Shown piece by piece: positions 7,206 through 15,253 of a DNA stretch of 26,587 nt. Source of the stretch: a virus; IMG/VR virus record IMGVR_UViG_3300024475_000087, positions 1-26,587 of that record; one strand, written 5' to 3'. Below the pieces are notes generated by a model. The model did no database searches and had not been told where the DNA came from. It worked only from the letters and a program-made list of their open reading frames with translations. Numbering within the stretch: position 1 is the stretch's first letter; each line of letters starts with the position of its first letter. Position numbers and translations under genes: made by a program.

Positions 7206-8165
7206 ATGAGTTTATTTGATATTATAGGACAAGGCGCAAGCATTGGAGGCGATCTTTATAGTATGTCGGAAGGCATCTCTAGAGCACGCGGAGTAGGCGA
7301 ACAAGCGCTTGCTCGTGCTGAACAAGCAGGAGAACAGATAAAAGAGGCTGTTCAGTTTAAGCCTTTTACTGTTACTTCTGGCATCGGAGGCGCTACTGCA
7401 ACGCCAGAAGGAGGCTTTACTTACGCTTTGTCGCCTGAGCAGCAGGCTATACAAGAAAGAATGCAAGGATTTGGTGCAGGCGCTTTTGACTTTCTAAGCA
7501 GTCCAGAAGCTAGAGCGCAAGAGCAATCCAATCTTATTGGTATGTTAACGCAAGACCCTAGCCAACGAGCCTCTCGTGAACAAGAGATGTACAACAGACT
7601 TAGGGCAGTGCAGCAGCCTGAAGAGGCTAGGAAACAACTAGAGCTTGAAGAGCGTTTGTTTAACCAAGGAAGAGGCGGTGTTCAAACAGCCATGTACGGC
7701 GGTACTCCTGAGCAACTAGCACAAGCTAAAGCAATAGAAGAAGCAAAAGCTCTTGCCTCTCTTGGAGCTATAGAGCAAGCAGGCACAGAGCAATACAGAC
7801 AGTCTGAGCAGACTCTTGCAGGCTTAGGAGAAACTAGACAAAGAATGGGTTTGTTTGGTGAGTTAGGACTTGGTTCGTTACAAGCTAGTTACTTACCACA
7901 GCAGACCTTGTTAGACTTTACAACACCTTCTCTTGACCTTGCAAACATTACAGGTGCAGGACAGCGTCAATACGCACAGAACTTAGCTTCTATGCTGCAG
8001 TTTGGACTTGGAGAAAGAACAAATGCAGAACAGATAGCGTCTAACTTAGAGCAGTCCAGATTAAACGCTATTACTAACTTACTTACAGGACAAAGAGACG
8101 AGACTGGGGCTACAACACAAACCGGACTTATTGAAGGTCTACTAAGAAACGTCTTTGGAGGCTAG
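7206..8165 (+). CDS. Helix-rich internal virion (ejection) protein candidate
   Basis: A 319-residue protein with GAAGGATTGTATA before the ATG. It is strongly helical and rich in Gln, Glu and Ala (A-R-A-E-Q-A-G-E-Q-I-K-E-A, A-I-E-E-A-K-A-L-A-S-L-G-A-I-E-Q), with a Gly-rich start (I-G-Q-G-A-S-I-G-G) and no recognised catalytic motif. It is the first of three consecutive large helical proteins after the tail genes, a position like T7 gp14-gp16, which are ejected into the cell with the DNA. The role is inferred from position and composition. The next gene begins 5 bases after its stop. Confidence 0.6.
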   Translation: MSLFDIIGQGASIGGDLYSMSEGISRARGVGEQALARAEQAGEQIKEAVQFKPFTVTSGIGGATATPEGGFTYALSPEQQAIQERMQGFGAGAFDFLSSPEARAQEQSNLIGMLTQDPSQRASREQEMYNRLRAVQQPEEARKQLELEERLFNQGRGGVQTAMYGGTPEQLAQAKAIEEAKALASLGAIEQAGTEQYRQSEQTLAGLGETRQRMGLFGELGLGSLQASYLPQQTLLDFTTPSLDLANITGAGQRQYAQNLASMLQFGLGERTNAEQIASNLEQSRLNAITNLLTGQRDETGATTQTGLIEGLLRNVFGG

Positions 8166-8169
8166 CAAC

Positions 8170-9534
8170 ATGGCAGACCCTATTAACATTAACTCATTGT
8201 TTGCTGACATCTTGCCAGACCCTGCTGCTGAGATGCGTCAACAACAACAAGACTTGCTTAGTGTCTTAGGCACTACAGGCGGTGTTGCTGCTCTTAATAT
8301 GCCACGACAGGCACAACAGTTACGTGCTGCTGCAGGTGGCTTGTTTGGCGTTGACACACGTACAGGCTCTGAGAAGCTGCGTGAGGCTATGAAGGGCGTA
8401 GACCCTAACAATCCTCAAGACTTAATACGTTTAGCAGAAATGACTGACTCTATAGACCCTGCCAAGGGTATTCAGCTTCGTCAGGCAGCTGCTCAAATGA
8501 CAGCACAGCAAAGAACGCAGCAAGAAGAAGCACGCACACGCACACAACAACGCAACGCTATGATGGACACTGTAATGTCCACAGAAGGCATTGACCCTGC
8601 TGTGCAGAACGCTGCTATTAGCGCCATTGAAGCAGGCTCTTATGACAATAACATTAAAGGCTTGATAGAGGCTATAACACCTAACAAAGACAGGTTTGAT
8701 GTTAACGATAATGGTGCTGTTTGGGACAACTTCAAAGGTGAATGGAAGATTGCCCCTAACGAAGGCATTGGCGGACTTGAGGCAGAAAAACTAAACCCTG
8801 ATGATTATACACCTGAATCTTGGTTTGCTTATTCAGAGGCAGTAGATCAAGCACGGCAAGAAGGAAGTCCAGAAGCGCTAAGAAGAGCAATATTAAATCT
8901 AAAGCCACCGCTTCCAGACGGATGGACATACGAGAACGTCAAAGACGCTGAAGGCAATAAAGTGCTAGACGAAAACGGTATTCCTAAGCAGGTTCAGAAG
9001 CCTGTTGGTGCTAAGCTAGCTGAGTATACGCAACAAGTTGCTGCGGCTAACAGAGGCCGACAAATGCTTAGGGAGAAGACTGGGGACGTGTTGACTTCTA
9101 TAGGCATGGTTGAAGACGCTTTAGAAAATGATGTTGATACTGGTTTTGGTGGTTCTATATTGAAGTACGTAGCCGGTACAGACACGTACACCTTAGGCGG
9201 TGATGTAGACAGCATACTAGCTAACTTAGGTTACAACGCACTACAAGAGGCTAGGGCAGCTTCTTCTAACGGTTCTTCTGGTTTTGGTCAGCTGACAGAA
9301 AGAGAACTAGCAGACTTAAAGAGCCTTGTTACAACGCTAAAAGTTGGAATGAAGAAAGAAGACTTTAAAGAGCGTCTTGCCTTAATTAAGAGAAACTTTG
9401 AACGCGCACGCAAAAAGGCGCAAGGTAAAGTTACTCTTGACCAGTGGATAGGTATTGAGCAAGTTCCCGAGGACGCTGCTGACGCAAGCGACATAAATAT
9501 AGACGATTTGTACTCTGAATACGGAGTTGGTTAA
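8170..9534 (+). CDS. Large helical virion protein, ejection candidate
   Basis: A 454-residue protein. I use the ATG at 8170 because GGAG at 8157-8160 is 9 bases upstream and the start falls just after the previous stop; an upstream in-frame TTG at 8155 lies inside the previous gene. The N-terminus (F-A-D-I-L-P-D-P-A-A-E-M-R-Q-Q-Q-Q-D-L-L) and the stretch V-D-T-R-T-G-S-E-K-L-R-E are reminiscent of large internal proteins of marine podovirus-like phages. It is Gln/Ala-rich and helical with an acidic C-terminus (D-A-S-D-I-N-I-D-D-L-Y-S-E-Y). No enzyme motif was seen. It sits 2 bases before the next large protein, suggesting one complex. Confidence 0.6.
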   Translation: MADPININSLFADILPDPAAEMRQQQQDLLSVLGTTGGVAALNMPRQAQQLRAAAGGLFGVDTRTGSEKLREAMKGVDPNNPQDLIRLAEMTDSIDPAKGIQLRQAAAQMTAQQRTQQEEARTRTQQRNAMMDTVMSTEGIDPAVQNAAISAIEAGSYDNNIKGLIEAITPNKDRFDVNDNGAVWDNFKGEWKIAPNEGIGGLEAEKLNPDDYTPESWFAYSEAVDQARQEGSPEALRRAILNLKPPLPDGWTYENVKDAEGNKVLDENGIPKQVQKPVGAKLAEYTQQVAAANRGRQMLREKTGDVLTSIGMVEDALENDVDTGFGGSILKYVAGTDTYTLGGDVDSILANLGYNALQEARAASSNGSSGFGQLTERELADLKSLVTTLKVGMKKEDFKERLALIKRNFERARKKAQGKVTLDQWIGIEQVPEDAADASDINIDDLYSEYGVG

Positions 9535-9536
9535 TA

Positions 9537-11381
9537 ATGGCAGATTACACTTATGAGCAGCTAACAGAGGCTGCAAAAAACGCCCATGCCGCAGGCGACG
9601 CTGACGCTGCTAAGAAACTTTTAGAAGCTGCTTTGCCTCTTCGTCCGTCTGCTGACGCGCCTACGCCTGCTCCTACACCGTCTCCTGTGGCTGAAGTGGA
9701 GAAGTCTGGGGTAGCACGTGCCGTAGACGTTGGAATGGAAGCTGTGGCAGGTGTTAATAGACCTATGACATCTTTAATAGACTTTGTAACTACGCCTATT
9801 AGAGCTGTAGAGCAGCAAGTACGTCCCTATGCTCAGTCTATGCTTGGTATTGAGCCAGACGACGCTGCAGCTCCTTTTTCTCTACGTGGCATGGTAGCTG
9901 AAAGAGGCGAGTTTGCCGGAGAAGGTGTTGCTACAGACATAGCAGCAGGAACAGGCGAGTTAACTGGCATGGTTATGTCAGGAGCGCCTATTCAGCGCTT
10001 TATTGCTCAGACAGTAGCTAGAGGGCTTCAAACAGGAACGGCTAAGAACGTTTTTGAGTTGTTAGGTTCTGGAAAGCCTATTGATGACATTATCTTCGGT
10101 ACAGCAGGCGGCTTGGGTGGAGAAAGCGCTGCTGCTCTTGCAGGACAAGCTGAGTTTTTGCCAGAAGGCTCTGAAGAGTTTGCAAGACTCAGTGGTCAGA
10201 TCATAACTCCTGCGGCTGCTCAGGCTTTGCTGAAGCAAGTAACAAACTTCGCAACCAACAGGCTTTTAAACGAAGCTATACCAAGCACTGAAGCCTTAAA
10301 AGGCGCTTCTAGCTACATCTACAATCAACTAGATGAGCTAGGCGTTAAAGCAGGAAAGGAAAGCACACAGCGTCTTTCTTCTAACCTTACTAAGTTTCTC
10401 GATGACGAAATAACTAACGACCCTATGTACGGAACAGTACGTAACCGCGTAACAAAGCTGTTAGAGTCTCTTAAAAGCGGTGATGTTACTTTCGGCACTA
10501 TTGACACAGCTAGAGGAAAACTAGCTCAACAGGCTGCTGCAGGAACTGACGACATTGCTAGAACAGCAGGCGTTGCTGCTAAGTTGATTGACGAAGAAAT
10601 ACTTAGAATGACTGGCAGCGCTCCTAGTCAGACGGTAGACGGCAAAACTATAGCAGAGGCAGTGCGAACAGCTAGGGATTTATGGCGTAGAAGCAACACA
10701 AGCAAGCAACTAGACAAAGTAAGCAGAGATGCTCAAATAACAGCAAATGCAAACAGAGACGCTACAAACCCTAAGGCTTACGAGCAGTATTTAAGAAAAG
10801 GAATGGCTTCCTTACTGAAGAACGACAAGAAAACAATGTCGTTTACTAAAGCAGAAAAGGAAGCGATAGACTCTTTTATAAAAGGAGGAAAGCTAGAGAA
10901 CGTTTTAATGACGCTAGGAAACTTAGGAGCTAAGACAGGCGCTCTGGCGTCTGGTGCAATAACAGGCGCTCTAGGTACGTTTGCTTATGCAACAGCAAAC
11001 CCTTCTCTAGTTCTTCCTGTTGCTGTTGGCGCAGGCACAGCCGTAGGCTCTTACTTAGTAGGTAAGGGGTTACAGCAATTGTCTTTAGCTGCTTTGAAGA
11101 ACAACGGCAACTTAATGAAGGGCATGATAAGAGCAGGTAACGACGCTGAGGCAATTGCACGCTCTTATGTTAGCAATACTCCTTCTGGCAAAAGAGACGC
11201 TAGAGTATTGTCGTCATTGTTAATGAGGAACAACGCTGATCTATCAAGTCTTAGAGACACAGCCTTTGGCAACAGTTCTTTAGGTCAGTCAACCTTTGCT
11301 TACTACGACTTATTCAACAAAGCAGTTGCTGAAGAACAACAGGCGGAACAAGCGGCACTGCAAGCACAGATGCCTAACTAG
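9537..11381 (+). CDS. Large internal virion protein with hydrophobic segment
   Basis: A 614-residue protein ending in TAG. An acidic, Ala-rich N-terminus with a Pro-rich linker (P-T-P-A-P-T-P-S-P-V) is followed by long helical regions. Near residues 463-515 a Gly/Ala-rich hydrophobic stretch (G-A-L-A-S-G-A-I-T-G-A-L-G-T-F, then V-L-P-V-A-V-G-A-G) could insert in a membrane, and the protein ends in a Gln/Glu-rich helix. A large helical late protein with a membrane-active segment fits a DNA-ejection or channel protein like T7 gp15/gp16, although T7 gp16 is much larger and carries a lytic transglycosylase that I do not see here. Downstream of the stop the same frame stays open for 20 codons and contains a duplicated segment (11385-11416). 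Confidence 0.6.
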   Translation: MADYTYEQLTEAAKNAHAAGDADAAKKLLEAALPLRPSADAPTPAPTPSPVAEVEKSGVARAVDVGMEAVAGVNRPMTSLIDFVTTPIRAVEQQVRPYAQSMLGIEPDDAAAPFSLRGMVAERGEFAGEGVATDIAAGTGELTGMVMSGAPIQRFIAQTVARGLQTGTAKNVFELLGSGKPIDDIIFGTAGGLGGESAAALAGQAEFLPEGSEEFARLSGQIITPAAAQALLKQVTNFATNRLLNEAIPSTEALKGASSYIYNQLDELGVKAGKESTQRLSSNLTKFLDDEITNDPMYGTVRNRVTKLLESLKSGDVTFGTIDTARGKLAQQAAAGTDDIARTAGVAAKLIDEEILRMTGSAPSQTVDGKTIAEAVRTARDLWRRSNTSKQLDKVSRDAQITANANRDATNPKAYEQYLRKGMASLLKNDKKTMSFTKAEKEAIDSFIKGGKLENVLMTLGNLGAKTGALASGAITGALGTFAYATANPSLVLPVAVGAGTAVGSYLVGKGLQQLSLAALKNNGNLMKGMIRAGNDAEAIARSYVSNTPSGKRDARVLSSLLMRNNADLSSLRDTAFGNSSLGQSTFAYYDLFNKAVAEEQQAEQAALQAQMPN

Positions 11382-11384
11382 GTA

Positions 11385-11416
11385 ACTGCAGCGGCGGCGG
11401 AGACATCAAGAGAATA
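11385..11416 (+). repeat. Copy A of a 32-base dispersed repeat (31/32 match to 21349-21380)
   Basis: This stretch is the reverse complement of 21349-21380 with a single mismatch (11409 against 21356). In the early arm it is the last coding part and stop of a small gene; here it lies 3 bases after the TAG of the 614-residue protein gene. In both places the sense strand of the transcript carries the same sequence, and in both the frame reads T-A-A-A-A-E-T-S. Copy A also supplies most of the 5' arm of a hairpin. Confidence 0.95.
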
Positions 11417-11432
11417 TCATGTCTTTGCCGTC
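11393..11432 (+). promoter_or_regulatory. Intergenic hairpin between late genes
   Basis: Bases 11393-11406 can pair with 11419-11432: a 14-bp stem with three G-U pairs around a 12-base loop. The core is CGGCGGAGACAT against ATGTCTTTGCCG. No T-run follows, so a transcript-processing or stabilising structure, or a leaky terminator, is likelier than a full terminator. It lies 25 bases before the next start. Confidence 0.55.
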
Positions 11433-11457
11433 TTGTCAATACAATAAAGGGTAGACA

Positions 11458-11814
11458 ATGTATAACGAGTCGCACTATTCAATAGGTAAGAACTTGACAG
11501 CAGGTGTGTCTAACACGCTCTTCACTGTCCCTACAGGCTATGAAGCTCGTGTGACTATGTTGTTCGTAGCCAACGGTACAGGCTCTACAGCAGGCTATTC
11601 AGCTACGTGGCATGACGGCTCAGACATTACGTTTCAGTCTAACAAGTCACTGGGTGATGGACAGTATGACCAGTTTGGCGGTGAAGGTGCTTTCTTGGTC
11701 ATGGAAGAAGGCGACTACCTAACGATAACGCCTGACGCAGGCTCTATTTTCACCACCATCGTGTCGTTCATGCTAGTCAAGAGTGACGGTACTAAGTTTG
11801 ATTTAACTATATAG
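11458..11814 (+). CDS. Small beta-rich virion protein candidate
   Basis: A 118-residue protein with AAAGGGTAGACA before the ATG. It is beta-rich and Gly/Thr-rich (T-L-F-T-V-P-T-G-Y-E-A-R-V-T-M-L-F-V-A-N-G-T) with no catalytic motif, signal or membrane segment. Small sandwich-like proteins at the end of structural operons are often decoration or tail accessory proteins, which I infer without recognising a family. It is the penultimate gene of the late arm. Confidence 0.65.
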   Translation: MYNESHYSIGKNLTAGVSNTLFTVPTGYEARVTMLFVANGTGSTAGYSATWHDGSDITFQSNKSLGDGQYDQFGGEGAFLVMEEGDYLTITPDAGSIFTTIVSFMLVKSDGTKFDLTI

Positions 11815-11824
11815 GAGTAAGACA

Positions 11825-11935
11825 ATGCCAATGGTAAACGGTAAGAAGTACAGCTACACAACGAAGGGCAAGGCAGCGGCTAAGAAGGCTGCAGCTAAGA
11901 AAGGCACTAAGCCTAAGATGACTAAACGTAAGTAA
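11825..11935 (+). CDS. 36-residue Lys/Ala-rich basic peptide
   Basis: ATG at 11825, preceded by GGAGTAAGACA, and TAA at 11933-11935. The product begins M-P-M-V-N-G-K-K-Y-S-Y-T and continues with K-A-A-A-K-K-A-A-A-K-K, then K-P-K-M-T-K-R-K. Twelve lysines and one arginine with no acidic residue make it strongly DNA-binding in character, like a histone tail. Similar tiny basic proteins end the structural operon of marine podovirus-like phages; packaging with DNA or neutralising it inside the capsid is a possible role. It is too short for standard gene calling but has a clear ribosome site, and lies just before the terminator. Confidence 0.75.
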   Translation: MPMVNGKKYSYTTKGKAAAKKAAAKKGTKPKMTKRK

Positions 11936-11980
11936 TAGAATCCTCTGTGCTACCTTAGGATCGTCCCTGCGGACGTACAC

Positions 11981-12022
11981 AAAAAAGCCCTGTAGAGATT
12001 GGGATGCTCTACAGGGCTTTTT
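11981..12022. terminator. Bidirectional rho-independent terminator between converging arms
   Basis: A 15-bp stem AAAAGCCCTGTAGAG / CTCTACAGGGCTTTT with a 9-base loop, flanked by an A-run on the left and a T-run on the right, so it works on both strands. It sits between the + strand late arm (last stop 11935) and the - strand early arm (last stop 12038). A small perfect hairpin (11962-11975, CGTCC/GGACG) precedes it. Confidence 0.95.
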
Positions 12023-12037
12023 ACCTTCTACAGTGTG

Positions 12038-13675
12038 TTAGATGCCACAGACTCCTGAGGCACACACAGTCTCGCTATTCTCCTCAAACACTACACCCTT
12101 GTGCTTCATAGCCTCTTTGTAGCTGCACATCGTTAGCGGCTGACCACCTCTAGCACCGTCAGGATAGCAAGTGAAGCCTCGCAGACGTGGTGCATACTTA
12201 GCTAACACTGCAGCAAACTCCATTACACGATCTTCATTGTTGCCTTCACTGCCCCAAGGCGGTAGGTTAATGGTAGACGATATAGACATATCAACATAGT
12301 CTTGTACGTCAGCTTGGAACTTCAGGCGACGCTCAAAGTCATTCACCATAGATGACGATGTCTGTATCTTGTCAGGGTCTAAGCCGTGTGTCTTGATCAA
12401 GTCTTCAGCTGTAGCGTCTACAACGTATTCATACTTCCACTTGTCACCACCAACTAAGTAGCGACGCTTGTAGGCTACAGCGTACAGTGGCTCAATACCT
12501 GTTGTAGTACCCGCTAGGATGCCTATAGTGCCTGTAGGAGCGATTGCACGGTAGGCTACAGGGCGTGATATACCACGAGCGTCACAAAGGGCGTTAGCGG
12601 CCTTCTCTGACTCCTCACGATAGACTTCTAACCAACGGTGTAGCTCTGGTGTTACTTCGTAGTCGCTGCCGCGCTTCAGAAGAAACTCGTGCATACCCAT
12701 CAAGCCCAAGCCAAGTCGCCTGTTCTTGTTTCGTACTGCATACACTTTCTTGGTTGGTAGCTCAGCTGTGAGTGTACCTGCGACGAGGAACATAGAAGCT
12801 GCTCTAACGATGGTTCTGAACTCTTCAATGTCGTCGATAGCACCGATATTGATAGAGCCAAGATTACACACATCACTATCATCTTCAGAAGTAACTTCTG
12901 TGCAGGCGTTTCTGAGTGTTTCATTCTCTTTATCTCCAAAGTTGAAGCTAAATCCGGGTTCGCCAGTCATCAGAGCTTGTCTGCAGTTCTGCACAAAGGT
13001 GTCAGGCAAGAAACCATTGTTGATAGCGTCTAAGAACTTGTCATCATAGTTAAGACTGATGTTAGTCATGTCTAACGGCGCAGGGAAGTTAAAGTTGTTC
13101 TGCTTAGCATCAAAGACTGTAACACCGTCTGCAATGGGTATAGCGTGCCAATCTTTAGCTGCTAAGAACTTGTGTGCGTCACCGTGTTGCCAGTTGAGTG
13201 AAGCGTAGATAGCACTACGTCTACTCCCGCCCTGCATTACGTTTCTGCCTATCTCGTTTATACTGTTCATTAGTGGCAATGGCCCTGACGCTTGACCGCC
13301 TGTCCTGCCCAGTGGCGCACCGCTTGGACGAAAGACGCTGTAGTCGATGCCAATGCCGCCGCCGCTCATGAGACAGTCGCTTGCTCGTTGTACTAGCTTT
13401 CCCCATTCTTCTCTAGTGTCCTCTTCACCCTTGAGTAGGTAACAGTTGTTATAGAACTTCGCCTGTCGTCCTGCGTAGTAGATATAACGACCGCCTGCCA
13501 TGAACTTAAACTCCTTCATAGCCTTGTTTAGGACTTCCATTTCCTCCTTCTCAAGTATTCCTGTACACACATCGTTGACAATGTCGTCTACTTTCTCGCC
13601 CCACGTCTGTGTAGGCGTTAGTGCGTACTTGTTGCGGAAGATTGACTCACCAAAACTGTTTCTAAATTCGCTCAT
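12038..13675 (-). CDS. Ribonucleotide reductase, class II (B12-dependent)-like
   Basis: A 545-residue reductase that would convert ribonucleotides to deoxyribonucleotides for phage DNA synthesis. Visible motifs: G-G-G-I-G-I-D-Y-S near 105-113, N256-x-C258-x-E260 (the catalytic N-x-C-x-E with the thiyl cysteine), C78 in N-N-C-Y and C270 in V-C-N-L-G-S-I-N (the redox pair), the loop A-P-T-G-T-I (379-384), and a C-terminal C538/C543 pair for re-reduction. The length is short compared with class I NrdA, there is no ATP-cone at the N-terminus, and no small radical subunit (NrdB) is in the window, so an adenosylcobalamin-dependent NrdJ-type enzyme is most likely. It is the last gene of the early arm, and its ATG overlaps the MazG-like stop (ATGA). 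Confidence 0.88.
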   Translation of the reverse strand: MSEFRNSFGESIFRNKYALTPTQTWGEKVDDIVNDVCTGILEKEEMEVLNKAMKEFKFMAGGRYIYYAGRQAKFYNNCYLLKGEEDTREEWGKLVQRASDCLMSGGGIGIDYSVFRPSGAPLGRTGGQASGPLPLMNSINEIGRNVMQGGSRRSAIYASLNWQHGDAHKFLAAKDWHAIPIADGVTVFDAKQNNFNFPAPLDMTNISLNYDDKFLDAINNGFLPDTFVQNCRQALMTGEPGFSFNFGDKENETLRNACTEVTSEDDSDVCNLGSINIGAIDDIEEFRTIVRAASMFLVAGTLTAELPTKKVYAVRNKNRRLGLGLMGMHEFLLKRGSDYEVTPELHRWLEVYREESEKAANALCDARGISRPVAYRAIAPTGTIGILAGTTTGIEPLYAVAYKRRYLVGGDKWKYEYVVDATAEDLIKTHGLDPDKIQTSSSMVNDFERRLKFQADVQDYVDMSISSTINLPPWGSEGNNEDRVMEFAAVLAKYAPRLRGFTCYPDGARGGQPLTMCSYKEAMKHKGVVFEENSETVCASGVCGI

Positions 13676-13989
13676 GCTACTTTCCTATCAGAATCTTTAA
13701 TGAAAACACCTGCACCGTTTAAGTAACCCTTACGGTCTTTGATGTCGTTGTACGCCACTTCTAAGCAGTCTGCTAGCGTTGTGTTAGTCATGATGGCTAG
13801 ATTGTTCAACACCACTAAGCAGTCGCCTATATCGTCTTGTATGTCTCTCTGCTTAGCTACGTTGTCAGCTAACTCGCCAATCTCACTGACTAGCTTTAGT
13901 GCCTGTGTCTGCACTGTACCGTTGACAAAGATGCCTCTGTCGCTGCTCCATTGAGTACACAGGTCTATTAGCTTGTTAATCTTCACCAT
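13672..13989 (-). CDS. MazG-like nucleotide pyrophosphohydrolase
   Basis: A 105-residue all-helical protein with the MazG metal motif: E36-x-x-E39 in S-E-I-G-E-L and D53-x-x-D56 in D-D-I-G-D-C-L-V-V-L. This superfamily hydrolyses (d)NTPs to NMP and pyrophosphate, using Mg2+ bound by these acids. In phages, MazG may sanitise the nucleotide pool or affect ppGpp signalling. It overlaps the reductase start by 4 bases and the upstream DUF3310 gene by 14 bases, forming a nucleotide-metabolism trio. The single-domain length is normal for phage MazG. Confidence 0.85.
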   Translation of the reverse strand: MVKINKLIDLCTQWSSDRGIFVNGTVQTQALKLVSEIGELADNVAKQRDIQDDIGDCLVVLNNLAIMTNTTLADCLEVAYNDIKDRKGYLNGAGVFIKDSDRKVA

Positions 13990-14320
13990 TACACTGCTCC
14001 TGTATTAGTCTGTCTAAGTACCAACGTGCTTTGCGCAGGTCTTCTATGCCGTTCTTCTCCTGCCAACGGTGTGTGTACTTAATTACGTTACCGTTGAGAT
14101 AGCCTAGAAAAGCATCGTTAGGCAGGCGTTCTTTAATGTACTCTATACACTCTATGCCGTTGCCTTTGTAGTGGCTAGGGTTTATAGCGTCGTAGGTAGA
14201 CAGCCTAGCTGTAAAGCGTTCTTCAGCTTTGATAGCCTCGTTAACACGTCTAGCCTCTGCCCTGCGTTTCCTGCTTAGTTCGTCCCACTCTTCAGCAGGT
14301 GACTTGTCAAGAAAACTCAT
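13976..14320 (-). CDS. DUF3310-type protein
   Basis: A 114-residue protein with a charged helical N-terminus (E-E-W-D-E-L-S-R-K-R-R-A-E-A-R-R) and a C-terminal domain with the DUF3310 pattern: N-P-S-H-Y-K-G (about 48-54), G-I-E-C-I-E-Y-I near 56-63, then G-N-V-I-K-Y-T-H-R-W and D-L-R-K-A-R-W-Y-L-D-R-L. Related sequence occurs in T7 gp1.7, which is a nucleotide kinase, so a nucleotide-linked role fits its place beside MazG and the reductase. That function is not proven for DUF3310 alone. It overlaps both neighbours. Confidence 0.85.
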   Translation of the reverse strand: MSFLDKSPAEEWDELSRKRRAEARRVNEAIKAEERFTARLSTYDAINPSHYKGNGIECIEYIKERLPNDAFLGYLNGNVIKYTHRWQEKNGIEDLRKARWYLDRLIQEQCNGED

Positions 14321-14483
14321 TGTCTTCTCCTCCTAATCCATCAATAATGTATTCTAGTTTGTCTTCTATCTTATCTTCAAAGCGCTCGACAAGCTCAGTA
14401 GAGTTTATCTCTAGAACCTCCAACACCAACACTTCATCTAACATCGATAGTTGGTCTTTAACATCCTTAAACGTCAGGCTCAT
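14307..14483 (-). CDS. Small acidic helical protein (58 residues)
   Basis: ATG at 14483-14481 overlaps the stop of the metallophosphoesterase gene (ATGA), and the TGA at 14309-14307 lies 14 bases inside the DUF3310 gene, whose ribosome site GGAGGAGAAGACA is within this gene. The product is helical and acidic (L-T-F-K-D-V-K-D-Q-L-S-M-L-D-E-V, then L-V-E-R-F-E-D-K-I-E-D-K-L-E-Y-I). Function unknown. The overlaps at both ends and full open frame make it a real gene despite its size. Confidence 0.75.
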   Translation of the reverse strand: MSLTFKDVKDQLSMLDEVLVLEVLEINSTELVERFEDKIEDKLEYIIDGLGGEDNEFS

Positions 14484-15253
14484 TCTTTAGCACCCCCATA
14501 CTTCTTGCGAAGATAAGACATACTTATAGGCAGCTCGTCAAAGCTACCATCGTTGACTTCGTTGAATATCCAAATACCGCGCCAAGACTGATTAGTCTGT
14601 GGTGACAAGTAAGACTGGTCTTCTTGGTAGAATATACCTGCAAACAAACCTGTCACTGACACACCGTCAGCTCTGCGTGCGTAGGCGATGTCTCTGTCCT
14701 GTACGTGTCCCATAACACAGCTAACCATCTTCTTAGTCAGCATTAGCTTAGCAGACGACACAGGTCTTCCCATAACACCGCTAGTGAAGTAGTGTGAGTA
14801 GGCAATGCCGTTAATCATCTTAACTTCTAAGAACGGCACTACTTCCCAACCCATCTTCTCTAGCCCAAGGTCAGCAAACGACATCAAACCTTCAAGCTCA
14901 GGACTATCCTCTACTGCTCTAGTAATCCTGTTCTCGTGATTGCCTAACAAGAACACTAGTTTAGGCTTCCATACTTTATGCTTGTTAGCCCTCTGGCGTG
15001 CTTGCTCTTCCTTTATAGGCGCTAAGAAAGCCTCCATAGCCTGCTTACCTGCCAACACGTCAGCTTGGTAACGTCTACCTTCAAAGGACTTCTTACCCTT
15101 ATCGTAGCTAGACAGGCTTGGGAAGTCCCAGTGGTCGCCTAAGTGGATTATAACATCAGGCTTTAACGACACAGCGTACTTCCCTGCCCACGTTAGATGC
15201 TCGATGTTAGAGTCTGGTTTGACTTGCGTATCTGGTATGACAAAGTGCCTCAT
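14480..15253 (-). CDS. Calcineurin-like metallophosphoesterase
   Basis: A 257-residue protein with the metallophosphoesterase signatures in order: D8-T-Q10 (in place of D-x-H), G39-D40-H41-W-D43, G104-N105-H106-E107, H154, and G182-H183. These bind two metals and hydrolyse phosphodiesters or phosphomonoesters. The substrate is unknown; in the replication region of a phage, a nuclease or nucleotide phosphatase role is plausible. It overlaps the HNH gene by 4 bases upstream and a small acidic protein gene by 4 bases downstream. The Gln in the first motif is a known variant of this superfamily. Confidence 0.88.
   Translation of the reverse strand: MRHFVIPDTQVKPDSNIEHLTWAGKYAVSLKPDVIIHLGDHWDFPSLSSYDKGKKSFEGRRYQADVLAGKQAMEAFLAPIKEEQARQRANKHKVWKPKLVFLLGNHENRITRAVEDSPELEGLMSFADLGLEKMGWEVVPFLEVKMINGIAYSHYFTSGVMGRPVSSAKLMLTKKMVSCVMGHVQDRDIAYARRADGVSVTGLFAGIFYQEDQSYLSPQTNQSWRGIWIFNEVNDGSFDELPISMSYLRKKYGGAKE

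Noticed and set aside
9537-11381. Global TAG recoding
   Set aside because: The 20-codon open frame after TAG suggested it, but several other genes here end in TAG and close normally.
12726-13049. + strand frame of 107 codons opposite the reductase
   Set aside because: It is antisense within a well-supported reductase gene, with no ribosome site or neighbouring genes on that strand.
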